Source: Diplolepis rosae (Eukaryota; Arthropoda; Insecta; Hymenoptera; Diplolepididae). Taken from it: a DNA stretch of 64,000 bases. Below the pieces are notes generated by a model. The model had not been told where the DNA came from, did no database searches, and was given only the letters and a program-made list of their open reading frames with translations. Below are positions 10,790 to 22,700 of this stretch, piece after piece (positions within the stretch are counted from its first letter, which is position 1; every line of letters starts with the position of its first letter). Location: the NCBI GenBank assembly GCA_030998225.1, contig JAPYXD010000727.1, positions 3,100,001 to 3,164,000 of the forward strand. Reading direction: 5' to 3'. Position numbers and translations under genes: made by a program.

Positions 10790-13700
10790 GTAAATATAAA
10801 AAATTAATATTTTATTTTAACATTTGCACGCATTTAAAGAATTAAATAATAGTCTAATTAAAACAACGAAAAATCTCATTCGGGCACTTTTAGAGATTTT
10901 TATGTTGAAAAATGTTTGCTACAAGGTCAGTTAAGGTAGTTGTTGTGCGGAAAAACAGGTCTCTAAAAAAAATTTCTGTGTTTTTAAAAGTTGAAATGAT
11001 ATTCTTACTACAGTAAAATAATTATCTTCATTTCTTTTACTATACCTTCGAGTCAGCCTACTGGTAAATATAAAAAACTAATATTTTATTTTAAAATTTA
11101 CACACATTTTAAATAATTTTTTTGTCGAACAATGTTTACTAATATAAAAGGTCAGTTAGGGTTGTTTTCATGCGGAAAACCAGGTCTCTGTAGAAAAACT
11201 TTTTCTATGATTTTAAAAGTCGAAATTATATTCTTAGTTGTGTTTTATAAAAGAAAATATGTTTTTTTTATGAAAAATTTAAAACGTACGAAAAATAATA
11301 CTTTTAATAATGTTTTTTGTAATAGAGTTTTTTCTTACTATCGCTTCATACCATTTACTAAATCATTATTGAATTTTCATAAGACATGGCTTATTTTTTT
11401 GCAAAAAATATTTTCTACAATTCTTCGATTCCTCATAATAAGTAAAAAAATCTTCAAATATATTTATTTTGTAAACATATTTCGTATTTTTAAACATTTT
11501 TTTTAATGATTCGAGTCTTTGAAAATCGTATCAAAACAAATTATCTTTGGTTAAACGAAACAAATTCTTTGTTTGATCCAACGAAATTTTGGTTGGTCTA
11601 ACGAAATATTTTTATTTATTTGGAAATCTTTTACGCCTGTGTAGCTCAGTGGTTAGAGCAGTCGATCGGCAATCGAAAGACCTGGGCTCGAATCCCAGCG
11701 CAGTCGAAAACGTCTTTTTTTCCACAGAAAAATTTCAAATTCTTTAAATATTGTATTCATTTGCATTATTTGCGATATAAGAGTTTGAAAATGTCTACGA
11801 GGACACCTGTCGACAACGTATCCTATCTGATACGCGATTAGTTATCCTCCGATAATGCAAGCAGAGACAACAATTTCAAACTCAACTAATTAATTTTTAT
11901 TCATGTTCGGACAGGAAATTCCTTTGTTGGACCGATTTTTAAATCTGAGTTTGACCAGGAATTTAATAAATTCAGTCTTGGAAACGTAGAACTATCAAAA
12001 AACCTTTAAACGACAGAATATAAAAAATAGTTTAAGTATCATGAAGACAGGGCGTACAGATCATTAGAAAATACATAAAGTTAGTTATATATATGTACAA
12101 TTAAGATTCATCAAAAATTTTATTTGCAGGAATCTAATAGTTACAGATTTTTATTTGCTTTAACACTATTAGAACACATCCAGCATAACACACAGAACTT
12201 TCACACATATTGGGTCACAACAATTTTAACGACCGATAATACTACAATCGAAATCGTTATCTTTAGAGTTTCCAGAATTTCCCCTAACTTCAAACTTCGG
12301 AGTATGAAACTTATTGGATTTGAATATGAACTGTATCCCTTTAGAACTCTACCGTGCCGGCGTGCCCTACTGCGTCCACAAATAGATCTCTAAACTTGAC
12401 GTTTTCAAAATTGACGCCCTAGTGTACTTTTGGTGTTGCTTAAGCAATATAAAATTTTTTACGTAACCTATGAATTGCATTATGCTGTAACTTCTTTATC
12501 TTTTTACAGGATCCAACTCATCACTATTTGAAAGTAAAGTAGTAGTTAATTCACAATCGAGTGGACATTTTGAAGTAAAATACATAGGTTACATAGTAAT
12601 AGAATCAAGTCTCAAACGCATGAACGCGGCAACTTTTATTAATGAACGGAATTGTTTAATTCCAAAGAAGCGGGCTGAATTGATGGCAAAACACAGATCA
12701 CATTATCTTGTACAGACTCCAGTATCTAATGATGAGCAAACATATGCTATTGATAAAGTGTTATATATAGACATAGAAGATGAAATAGCAGCGTATTGGG
12801 CAGTTGTCAAAGTAAGTTATAAAATTTAAATTGACCATATGATTCTACGTAAGGTTGTTCATAATAGAAAAATATACTTAAAATACCATTTCTTCTGCTG
12901 TGATTTGAAAGAATGCCGTTAACTGCAAAAATAGTTGATAGAATGAAATTATTATAAGATATCATTCAATTATCAAATTATAATTATTATGAAATGTTAC
13001 ATATAATAATATTATGATAAATATCAATAATTGTTTCGTATTTTTTAAGCTTGTTTTCATATGAGCCAAATTTTATCGGTTTAAATAAATTGAAAGTCGA
13101 GATTTTTTCAAACCGCAGATAAAGGGTTTCCCATTAGGGGTGATATGATTTTGAATGTCCCTATCGGGGTCATTTGAACTGAAATTTTTGACGTCTGCTG
13201 TCAGTTGTCATCAGTAAGGTTTGCCATTTAATCATGAGTAGTTTCACGCTTCCACAACGTTTGGAAATTGTCCAATTATTTTATCAAAATTCGAGAAGTT
13301 TTGTCGGTGTTCAAAGAGCATATCGTGCAAAATATGGTCGTCATTCTGCTCCATCCGCGCTCTCAATTCGTCGAATAATCGATAAGTTGGAGAGTGAATT
13401 TACTCTATTGGATACTAAGCCTAAAAATCGTATGCGTACCGCACGTTCTACACAGAATATAGCCGCCGTACAGGCCAGTATCGAGGAAAACCGTGAATTG
13501 TCCGTGCCACGCCGATCTCAGGAATTGGGCCTGTCCAGGATGACTACCTGGCGTATTTTGCGATTGGATCTTGGCCTGCATCCCTATAAGATCATTCTGG
13601 CCCAAGAACTGAAGCCTAATGACCCTTTATATTTATAAAGGGTTTCCCAATAAGGGTGATATGTTTTGGAATTGAAAAAAAACACTGAATATTCATTCGG

Positions 13701-16700
13701 AATTGATCGAAATCTTTTTTATTATATTGGATATTCTATGCCATTTATGATTTAAACAATATATCGGCCAAATGTCCCCCGAGACTTGAGCCAAAAATGC
13801 GCCTCATCAGAAAAGATGATTTTTTGATGAAAATTGGGATCATTTTCAATTGATTCCAGAGCCCAATCCGCGAACTCCCGACGCAAACTATGGTCATTAG
13901 GCTTCAGTTCTTGGGCCAGAATCATCTTATAGGGATGCAGGCCAAGATCCAATCGCAAAATACGCCAGGTAGTCATCCTGGACAGGCCCAATTCCTGAGA
14001 TCGGCGTGGCACGGACAATTCACGGTTTTCCTCGATACTGGCCTGTACGGCGGCTATATTCTGTGTAGAACGTGCGGTACGCATACGATTTTTAGGCTTA
14101 GTATCCAATAGAGTAAATTCACTCTCCAACTTATCGATTATTCGACGAATTGAGAGCGCGGATGGAGCAGAATGACGACCATATTTTGCACGATATGCTC
14201 TTTGAACACCGACAAAACTTCTCGAATTTTGATAAAATAATTGGACAATTTCCAAACGTTGTGGAAGCGTGAAACTACTCATGATTAAATGGCAAACCTT
14301 ACTGATGACAACTGACAGCAGACGTCAAAAATTTCAGTTCAAATCAGCCCGATAGGGACATTCAAAATCATATCACCCCTATTGGGAAACCCTTTATAAG
14401 CCAAGTTTTTAGAAGGTTTTCGTATGTAGTTTGATGCACTGAATACGTAAGAAATAGTAAAAAAATTCCCACAGGCACCCTTGACCTTGAAAATCTCTAT
14501 TTCAAGGTCAAGGATACCTCAGTGGTTTTTTTCAGTATTTTTTTCGTATTCAGTCCATCAAATTACTTAGGAAAACACTTTGAAATCCTCGCTTCTACTA
14601 GAAATGAAATTTGACCTTGAAATACTGATTTACATGAGTGGTCGCTAACTGAATACGGAAAATCGTTAATTTCTCTATTTAATGCTTCAAATACACTACC
14701 AGATGATAATATTAATATTGTTATATTATTTATGTGCCCCCGGGGCGTAAACTCGCTTTTTCGCTACAGTTGAGAGTAGCGCAATTTTGCGTATTGCGCT
14801 ACAGAGGAATGAAATGTAAGAATTGAACTGCGCATGCGCCTATAGCCATACAGCGGAGCACAATCTTCTTCTTATTCTTCTTCTTCTTCGTACAGCGTTA
14901 GCAACCTACTGACAAAGCCTTGTACATTTGAACTGCGCATGCGTCTATCAAAATCCATTACTACTACACAAGATTGATAAAACAAAAAGGCCGGGACTAG
15001 TCGCGAAATATCAAGTGTAATGACTAGCGCCGCAAGCAACTACAATACTAGATTAGATTCGAGCGTACGCATAAAAACTCGTATACGCACCGAAGTCACA
15101 TAAAATAGAATATACGTGCCAATGCACAGAATTTGGGAAATTACGAGACTCGCGACAATGCTCGCAGGACTGATCGCGCCTCGGCTTCGTCTCGGCTTTG
15201 CCTCAGCTACGTCTCGACTACGCATCGGCTACCAGTGTTCACAGATTGCGTAAAATTTTTGCTCCCACCATGGATCCCTCCAGCTCATGGTTTCTTCCTC
15301 GCTCCACTGCCAGAAATTGGTTGAATGAGGAAGACGCAATGAGCTGGTGGGATCCATGGTGGGAGCAAAAATCTTACTATCTTACTGTCAGGCTACACAT
15401 CGACTACGCCTTGGCTTCGATCTCCTGCGAGCATTGTCGCTCGTCGCGCAATAACCCTCATTGTGCGCCTAGGCACGTAATATACTTTTTTTTATGAGCA
15501 TTAGGTAAGCTCATTTCCATCAGGAATTAATGATTAAAAAACATATTATCGATATAAAAAACAGGAAAAGTCTTAGTGTTTAAAAGACATAAAAAGGCAA
15601 ATGTTTCGGCCACAAATAGGGGCCCTCTTCAGTGCCAGATAATTTTATGGAATTAAATACTAACCTGTAAATGTGCAAAAATAAATTATTCATAGTAATA
15701 CTAGATTTTTTTGTTTATTTTTGTTTTCTTAAGCATAATATTTTGTAGAAAAAACGTGCAAAGAACTTATGCAATGGGGCAAGCTCCAAGGTGTCTAGGA
15801 ACCAGACCGCTTTAAAAATAGTCCTCAAATAAGAGAAGAAACTCCTGTTTGGCCGATCCATGAAGAATGTGACCGTAAAATTTCTTCTCCTCAAACGCAT
15901 ACACAAGAACCACGTATAAACAATGATATTTTGATACGGAACATTTTTTTAAGCACTAATTTTGTATGGGAAAACGCCACTATCCATAAGGGAGGTCCAT
16001 AACACCTTTGAGAAGTATGCACCTCACCGAACACAGACACACGAACGCGGAAAGACGGAGTTTTTTAAGAGTAAAATTTTGAATTAGCCGCACAGTCTGT
16101 TCGGTGTCTAAAAGGAAACTGCTTTGGAAAGAGAGCAATATAGTTTCAAAAATAGCGTAAAGAATTAACATATACAGTGACCACTTATTTTAAAGGGTAA
16201 AGTTTCAAACGCATAAACATACCCCATACACAGGCTATGTCCTGGCTACTCGAGATACAATAGTATATTACGTGCCCAGGCGCACAATGAGGGTTATTGC
16301 GTGACGCGCGACAATGCTCGCAGCAGATCGAAGCTGAGACGAAGCCGAGGCGCGATCAGTCCTGCGAGCATTCTCGTGAGTCTCTTAATTTCCCGAATTG
16401 TGTGCATTGGCACGTATTCTATTTTATGTGCCACCAGCGCGCAAACTCGTTTTTTCGCTACAGTTAACAGTAGCGCAATGTAGTACATTTCGCTAGAAAG
16501 GAATGAAATGTAAAAATTGAACTGCGCATGCGCCCATAGCCATGAAACGAAGCTCAATCCTTCTTATTCTTCTTCTTCTTCGTACAGTGTTAGCATCTTA
16601 CTGGCAAAGCCTTGTACATTTGAACTGCGCATGCGTCTACTAAAATCCATTACTACTACACAAGATCGATAAAATCAAAATGGCCGGGACTAGTCGCGAA

Positions 16701-19700
16701 ATATCAAGTGTAATGACTAGCGCCGCAAACAACTACAATACTAGTTTAGTATTAGTATTAGTATTATGTGACTTCGGTGCGTATACGAGTTTTTATGCGT
16801 ACACTCGAATCTAATCTAGTATTGTAGTTGTTTGCGGCGCTAGTCATTACATTTGATATGTCACGACTAGTCCCGGCCTTTTTGTTTTATCAATCTTGTG
16901 TAGTAGTAATGGATTTTGATAGACGCATGCGCAGTTCAATTTTTACATTTCATTCCTCTGTAACGCAATATGCTACATTGCGCTACTGTTAACTGTAGCG
17001 AAAAAACGAGTTTGCGTGCCGGTGGCACATAAATACACTTGAGTGTTCGAAGAGAGGAGAGAGAAAAAAGGTTTAAGACCAGATATTTAGAGAATTCTTC
17101 GGAAGAAGCGATTTGAATTTGAAGAAAATGTAGTATCTCGGAGATTCTATTAACCCGTTTCCGCCGAAAACGCCACTCGCGGTACATCGGTCTTCGGGAG
17201 CTCATAACTAATGCTGTAGGCTTAAAAAAAAATTCAGAGAGACATATTTTTGATGTTTAAGACCTGCCCTTCTCCATAGCGAACTCAAAATTGCTTCGAC
17301 ATATCATTAATTATGAAAAAATGTTGTTTAAACAAAAAAAAGCATGATTTTTCCACTCTCTTTTTTTCAAAAACTTAGTTTTCAAGAGCTTTCCTGTCAG
17401 CAATCAACCTGGAACCTTTTGAATCAGTGGAATAAATGTCTGAACTTTAAGAATCCATAGTTCAAAGTTCGATTTTAGGCCTTGGTATTTTCAAAATAGC
17501 GCCCTAACCGCAAAATTTTTGCAAATACATTCATGATTTTTTAATCGAAAACTATGATCTTTCGGAGAAAACACCAAGAGTGAAAAAGTTCTTAAAATTA
17601 GTCAAAGAATGCACTTAAATTTTTCTAACTGCTGTCGAGAAAATTTTTGTAAATGGTTAATTTTTGCAGTCAAAAAATTGTTCAAATCGCTTAAAAAAAA
17701 ACAAAAATACAGAAAATTACTAAATTCTAATGAAAAAAACGAAAAAGACTATATATTCGTCGACCTTCACGATGATGATAGTTGGGCAACATAAACTTTG
17801 TTTACGGCAGACAGACCATAGGTGCATTTTGATAATAGTATTTTGAAATTTTTGTTGACAGCAATAAACTCTCTGAAAGTTCATAGTTTTCGATTTAAAT
17901 AATCATGAATGTATTTGCAAAAATTTTGCGGTTAGGGCGCCATTTTGAAAATAACAAGGCCTAAAATCGATCTTTGAACCATGGATTCTTAAAGTTCAGA
18001 CATTTATTCCACCGATTGAAAAGGTTCCAGGTTGATTGCTGACAGGAAAGATCTTGAAAATTCAGTTTTTGAAAAAAAGAGAGTGGAAAAATCATGCTTT
18101 TTTTGTTTAAACAACATTTTTTCATAATTAATGATATGTCGAAGCAATTTTGAGTTTGCTATGGAGCAGGGCAGGTCTTAAACTTTAAAAATATGTCTCT
18201 GAATTTTTTTTTAAGTCTACAGCATTAGTTATGAGCTCCCGAAGACCGATGTACCGCAAGTGGCGTTTTCGGCGGAAACGGGTTAAGAAACATGTTCTGC
18301 GTATGAGTTGAGCGCTTAACGGCGTGTAATGCGATATGAAATTCTTTCCGAATTAATGCAACACCTTGGGTTTTTTTTTGGATGTACACTGAGAAAAATA
18401 GATCATAAAACCTGGATGTTAAGACTAAAGGATAGTATTCGATAACATAAAATATGTTAAAGCGTATGATCTATAATGTTTATCTAATATATAAAGATAT
18501 TACTAAACATAAGCTCTAGATGTTACATTCTTATAATCTTCAGAAAATAATTCGTAACATCTGAAGATAATAAACCTACATGCGCGCGCAAATTTTTGAG
18601 GTCACGTGACTAGTCATTTCTTTAATATATGTTTCGGGCGCCCGTTAATTATCACGGCGTGAATAGATCTTCCGCTGTTTCAGTTTATAATCCAAGATAT
18701 TATCCGATACTATCTTTTTTTAACATCTGCAGATTATGGTTTTAAAAATCTAGATCGCTGTCCCATGGTTAATAGTCCGTGATTATACCCGGTAACATAT
18801 TTTTCATTCCCGTTTACAATCCATTTTTCTCAGTGTAATATTCGTTGCGGATTTTTCATTCATAAAATTTATATACGCGAAATTTACTCTTAAAATAAAT
18901 ACAAATCTCGTTTTCATTTTCGTCCTGACAAATGTAAAGGCTGATCAATTTAGAGGTATAGGATTTTAAATTGAAATAAAACAACGAAAATTCAAATTGA
19001 TAGGGCAATCTTTTTTATTTTTGTGTAGAACCATTCACGACATTTATTTTTTAAAGATAACCCCTTTCAAATGTTGGCCGCAACTGCGCTTTAATTCGTC
19101 CATCCATAAACACCAATTTTGAATGACTCGCTCCAGGACTTCGGTCGGTATCTCGCTAATAACTTCAGTAATGTTAGCTTCCAATGCCTCAATAGTAGCT
19201 GGTTTATCCACAAAACATTTAGACTTTAACAGAGACTTTAGATACCCCCACAAATAAAAGTCCAAAGGTGTGATATCACGCGATCTTGGAGGCCAATCCA
19301 CCGGTCCGAGACGAGAGATAAATTGCTCACCGAAACGATTACGCAGTAAATCCATTGTTTCACGGGCTATATGCCATGTAGCGCCGTCTTGTTGGAACCA
19401 AATGTCGTGGAGATTACGGGCTTCAATTCCCGGCATCAAAAAGTCGTTTATAAGATAGGCCAAGTTGTTGAGATCGGCGCCGAATCGATTCTTCCGGGTC
19501 TTCGGCAAAACTCTCATTTACAACCGCAATATTCTCTACAGTTCGGGCTGCACGTGGTCTAATCGGTCGAGTATCATTCAATAACGTTAAATTATTCTCG
19601 AGTTTGCCGATGGTATGCCGAATAGTGCGTTCGGTAGGATGATTATGTACACTGAGAGAAATCCTATTAGTTGTGCTGACTAGAAGGTCACAACTATATT

Positions 19701-22700
19701 CTTTTAGTAAGCAGTACCAAAAATTTTGTAAATGTTACTAATTTTTTTTGTAAAATTGATCAAATTCATTTATTTTGAGAAATGTAAATATTTTATTTCC
19801 ATATGCAATATTTCGTGTGTAAACATGACTTGCAATTCTTTGGCAATAGTAAACTTTAAGAAATTATTGTACAGACGAATTAGCTTTTACCTGCTTATCA
19901 ACTGTTTTGAAATCGTTACATATATTGATTTCTTAAAATTTTGCTTTTGTTCTTCATCAAAATGAGAAGAATTAAATCATGGTAATATAATTGTACGATT
20001 TGTAAACGTTGTTGAGGCGTATAAAAACTGAATTTAGATTTTCTCTCTCACAAATCTTATATCCTGTTGCATTAATGCTTAAAGTATATCATATCACAGA
20101 AATAAGCCGCTACAGGCCCATATCATATTTTGAATAAGTTGTTTAATATAATTTAGTTTCATGGCCGGCATGTTATAAAGTGATGCCAGCAACTTTAACG
20201 TGGTCAGCCCTACATTGTAATTTATACACATAAAATAATGCATTCTTATACACTAAAGCGGAACAAGACATAGCCTGCTTCATAGCGTTGCACCTCTCTT
20301 CTTTAAAACGTAAAATACGACTGTTCAAAAAGATTATTACAGTTTCTTTGAATACAAATCGCTTCTTCCGAAGAATTCTCTAAATATCTGGTCTTAAACC
20401 TCTTTTCTCTCTCCTCTCTTCGAACACTCAAGTGTATTTGTGTCTCGAGTAGCCAGGACATAGCCTGTGTATGGGGTACGTTTATGCGTTTGAAACTTTA
20501 CCCTTCAAAATAAGTGGTCACTGTATATGTTAATTCTTTACGCTATTTTTGAAACTATATTGCTCTCTTTCCAAAGCAGTTTCCTTTTAGACACCGAACA
20601 GACTGTGCGGCTAATTCAAAATTTTACTCTTAAAAAACTCCGTCTTTCCGCGTTCGTGTGTCTGTGTTCGGTGAGGTGCATACTTCTCAAAGGTGTTATG
20701 GACCTACCTTATGGATAAAGGGGTTTTTCCATACAAAATTAGTGCTTAAAGAATGTTTCGTATCAAAATATCATTGCTTATACGTGGTTCTTGTGTATGC
20801 TTTTGAAGAGAAGCAATTTTACGGTCACATTCTTCATGGATCGGCCAAACAGGAGTTTCTTCTCTTATTTGAGGACTATTTTTAAAGCGGTCTGGTTCCT
20901 AGACGCCTTGGAGCTTGCCCCATTGCATAAGTTCTTTGCACGTTTTTTCTACAAAATATTATGCTTAAGAAAACAAAAATAAACAAAAAAAAACAAAAAA
21001 AAAATCTAGTATTACTATAAATAATTTATTTTTCCACGTTTACAGCTTAGTATTTAATTTCATAAAATTATCTGGCACTGAAGAGGGCCCCTATTTGTGG
21101 CCGAACGTTTGTCATTTATGTCTTTCAAACACTAAGACTTTTCCGGTTTTTTTAATCTATAATATATTTTTTAATCATTAATTCCTAATGGAAATGAGCT
21201 GACGCAATGCCAATACAAAAATAATATAACGATTTAAATTTGGGCCAATATTAAGACAAAAGACATGAATACAAACATGTCACAAAAGTTTTAATATTCC
21301 CCACTCATTATAACGTAACGTGCGCACGGGTGGTACTCTGAGTTGAAAATGACATGAGAGTTGACCGTTGCCGTGGGCGGCGCTGGCAGTGCTTTGGGCC
21401 GACGAGAGCTGCAAAAGTGCATAGGAAATTATACAAAATTGCAATAAAATTTTGCAAAAATGTTATTAAATCGATTTGTTTTGATCATTTTATAAACTGT
21501 AGATCACTCTTTAATTAAAAAAAAATTAAACACTTGAAAAGGTGGAATAATAAAGTCAATATAAATATTATAAAATAATTTTGACTGAGGAAATTTTTTC
21601 AAAAACTCAGACGTTATTGTTTTTAAACGTGTAATAAGACGAAAATAAAACAAATTTATTTTTTGTATAATTTACTTCTTTATTAATTATAATAAATAAA
21701 ATAAAATAGGTTATTAATTATATTATTATGTATTTTATATTTCTACTTTCAGTAAATTTTGTTAAATATGTATATTATTTTCGAATAGTTTTTCTGTTTT
21801 AAATAAAGGGTTTCCCAATAAGGGTGATATGTTTTGAAATTGAAAAAAAACACTGAATATTCATTCGGAATTGATCGAAATCTTTTTTATTATATTGGAT
21901 ATTCTATGCCATTTATGATTTAAACAATATATCGGCCAAATGTCCCCCGAGACTTGAGCCAAAAATGCGCCTCATCAGAAAAGATGATTTTTTGATGAAA
22001 ATTGGGATCATTTTCAATTGATTCCAGAGCCCAATCCGCGAACTCCCGACGCAAACGATGGTCATTAGGCTTCAGTTCTTGGGCCAGAATCATCTTATAG
22101 GGATGCAGGCCAAGATCCAATCGCAAAATACGCCAGGTAGTCATCCTGGACAGGCCCAATTCCTGAGATCGGCGTGGCACGGACAATTCACGGTACGGCG
22201 GCTATATTCTGTGTAGAACGTGCGGTACGCATACGATTTTTAGGCTTAGTATCCAATAGAGTAAATTCACTCTCCAACTTATCGATTATTCGACGAATTG
22301 AGAGCGCGGATGGAGCAGAATGACGACCATATTTTGCACGATATGCTCTTTGAACACCGACAAAACTTCTCGAATTTTGATAAAATAATTGGACAATTTC
22401 CAAACGTTGTGGAAGCGTGAAACTACTCATGATTAAATGGCAAACCTTACTGATGACAACTGACAGCAGACGTCAAAAATTTCAGTTCAAATCAGCCCGA
22501 TAGGGACATTCAAAATCATATCACCCCTATTGGGAAACCCTTTATTTTTAAAAAAATATCAAGGCGCCTGTAATGAAAATAATTTTAATAATGTTTTTTG
22601 TAATAGGATATTTCCTTATTATCGCTCCATACAAAATTTTCCAAAATGATGCGATTTTGATAAATCATGAATCATTTTTTTAGGAAAAGGATTCTCTACA

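Larger units (their letters stand above)
15495..17125 (-). repeat. Left copy of a 0.85-kb inverted duplication, split by R1 element E2
   Basis: Bases 15495-16268 and 17034-17125 match the inverse of 20350-21205 at high identity, including two AT-rich open frames of 63 codons. I recognise no protein in them. The right copy lacks the 16269-17033 insertion and so shows the empty site. Confidence 0.8.
18950..20090 (-). mobile_element. DD41D-type mariner relic, internally deleted and interrupted
   Basis: Three transposase pieces lie in order on the minus strand. The N-terminal start (FSFYTPQQRLQIVQLYYH) is at about 19975-20040, the rest of the DNA-binding region at about 19455-19645, and the C-terminal catalytic part at 19044-19450. 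A MITE with a CACTGAGAG end interrupts it at about 19650-19972. It is related to, but clearly older than, the copies at 13 and 21.8 kb. Confidence 0.75.

Noticed and set aside
12124..12393. Open frame after a TTTGCAG acceptor in intron 1
   Set aside because: Joined to exon 1 in the required phase it meets a stop after two codons, and it has no recognisable domain.
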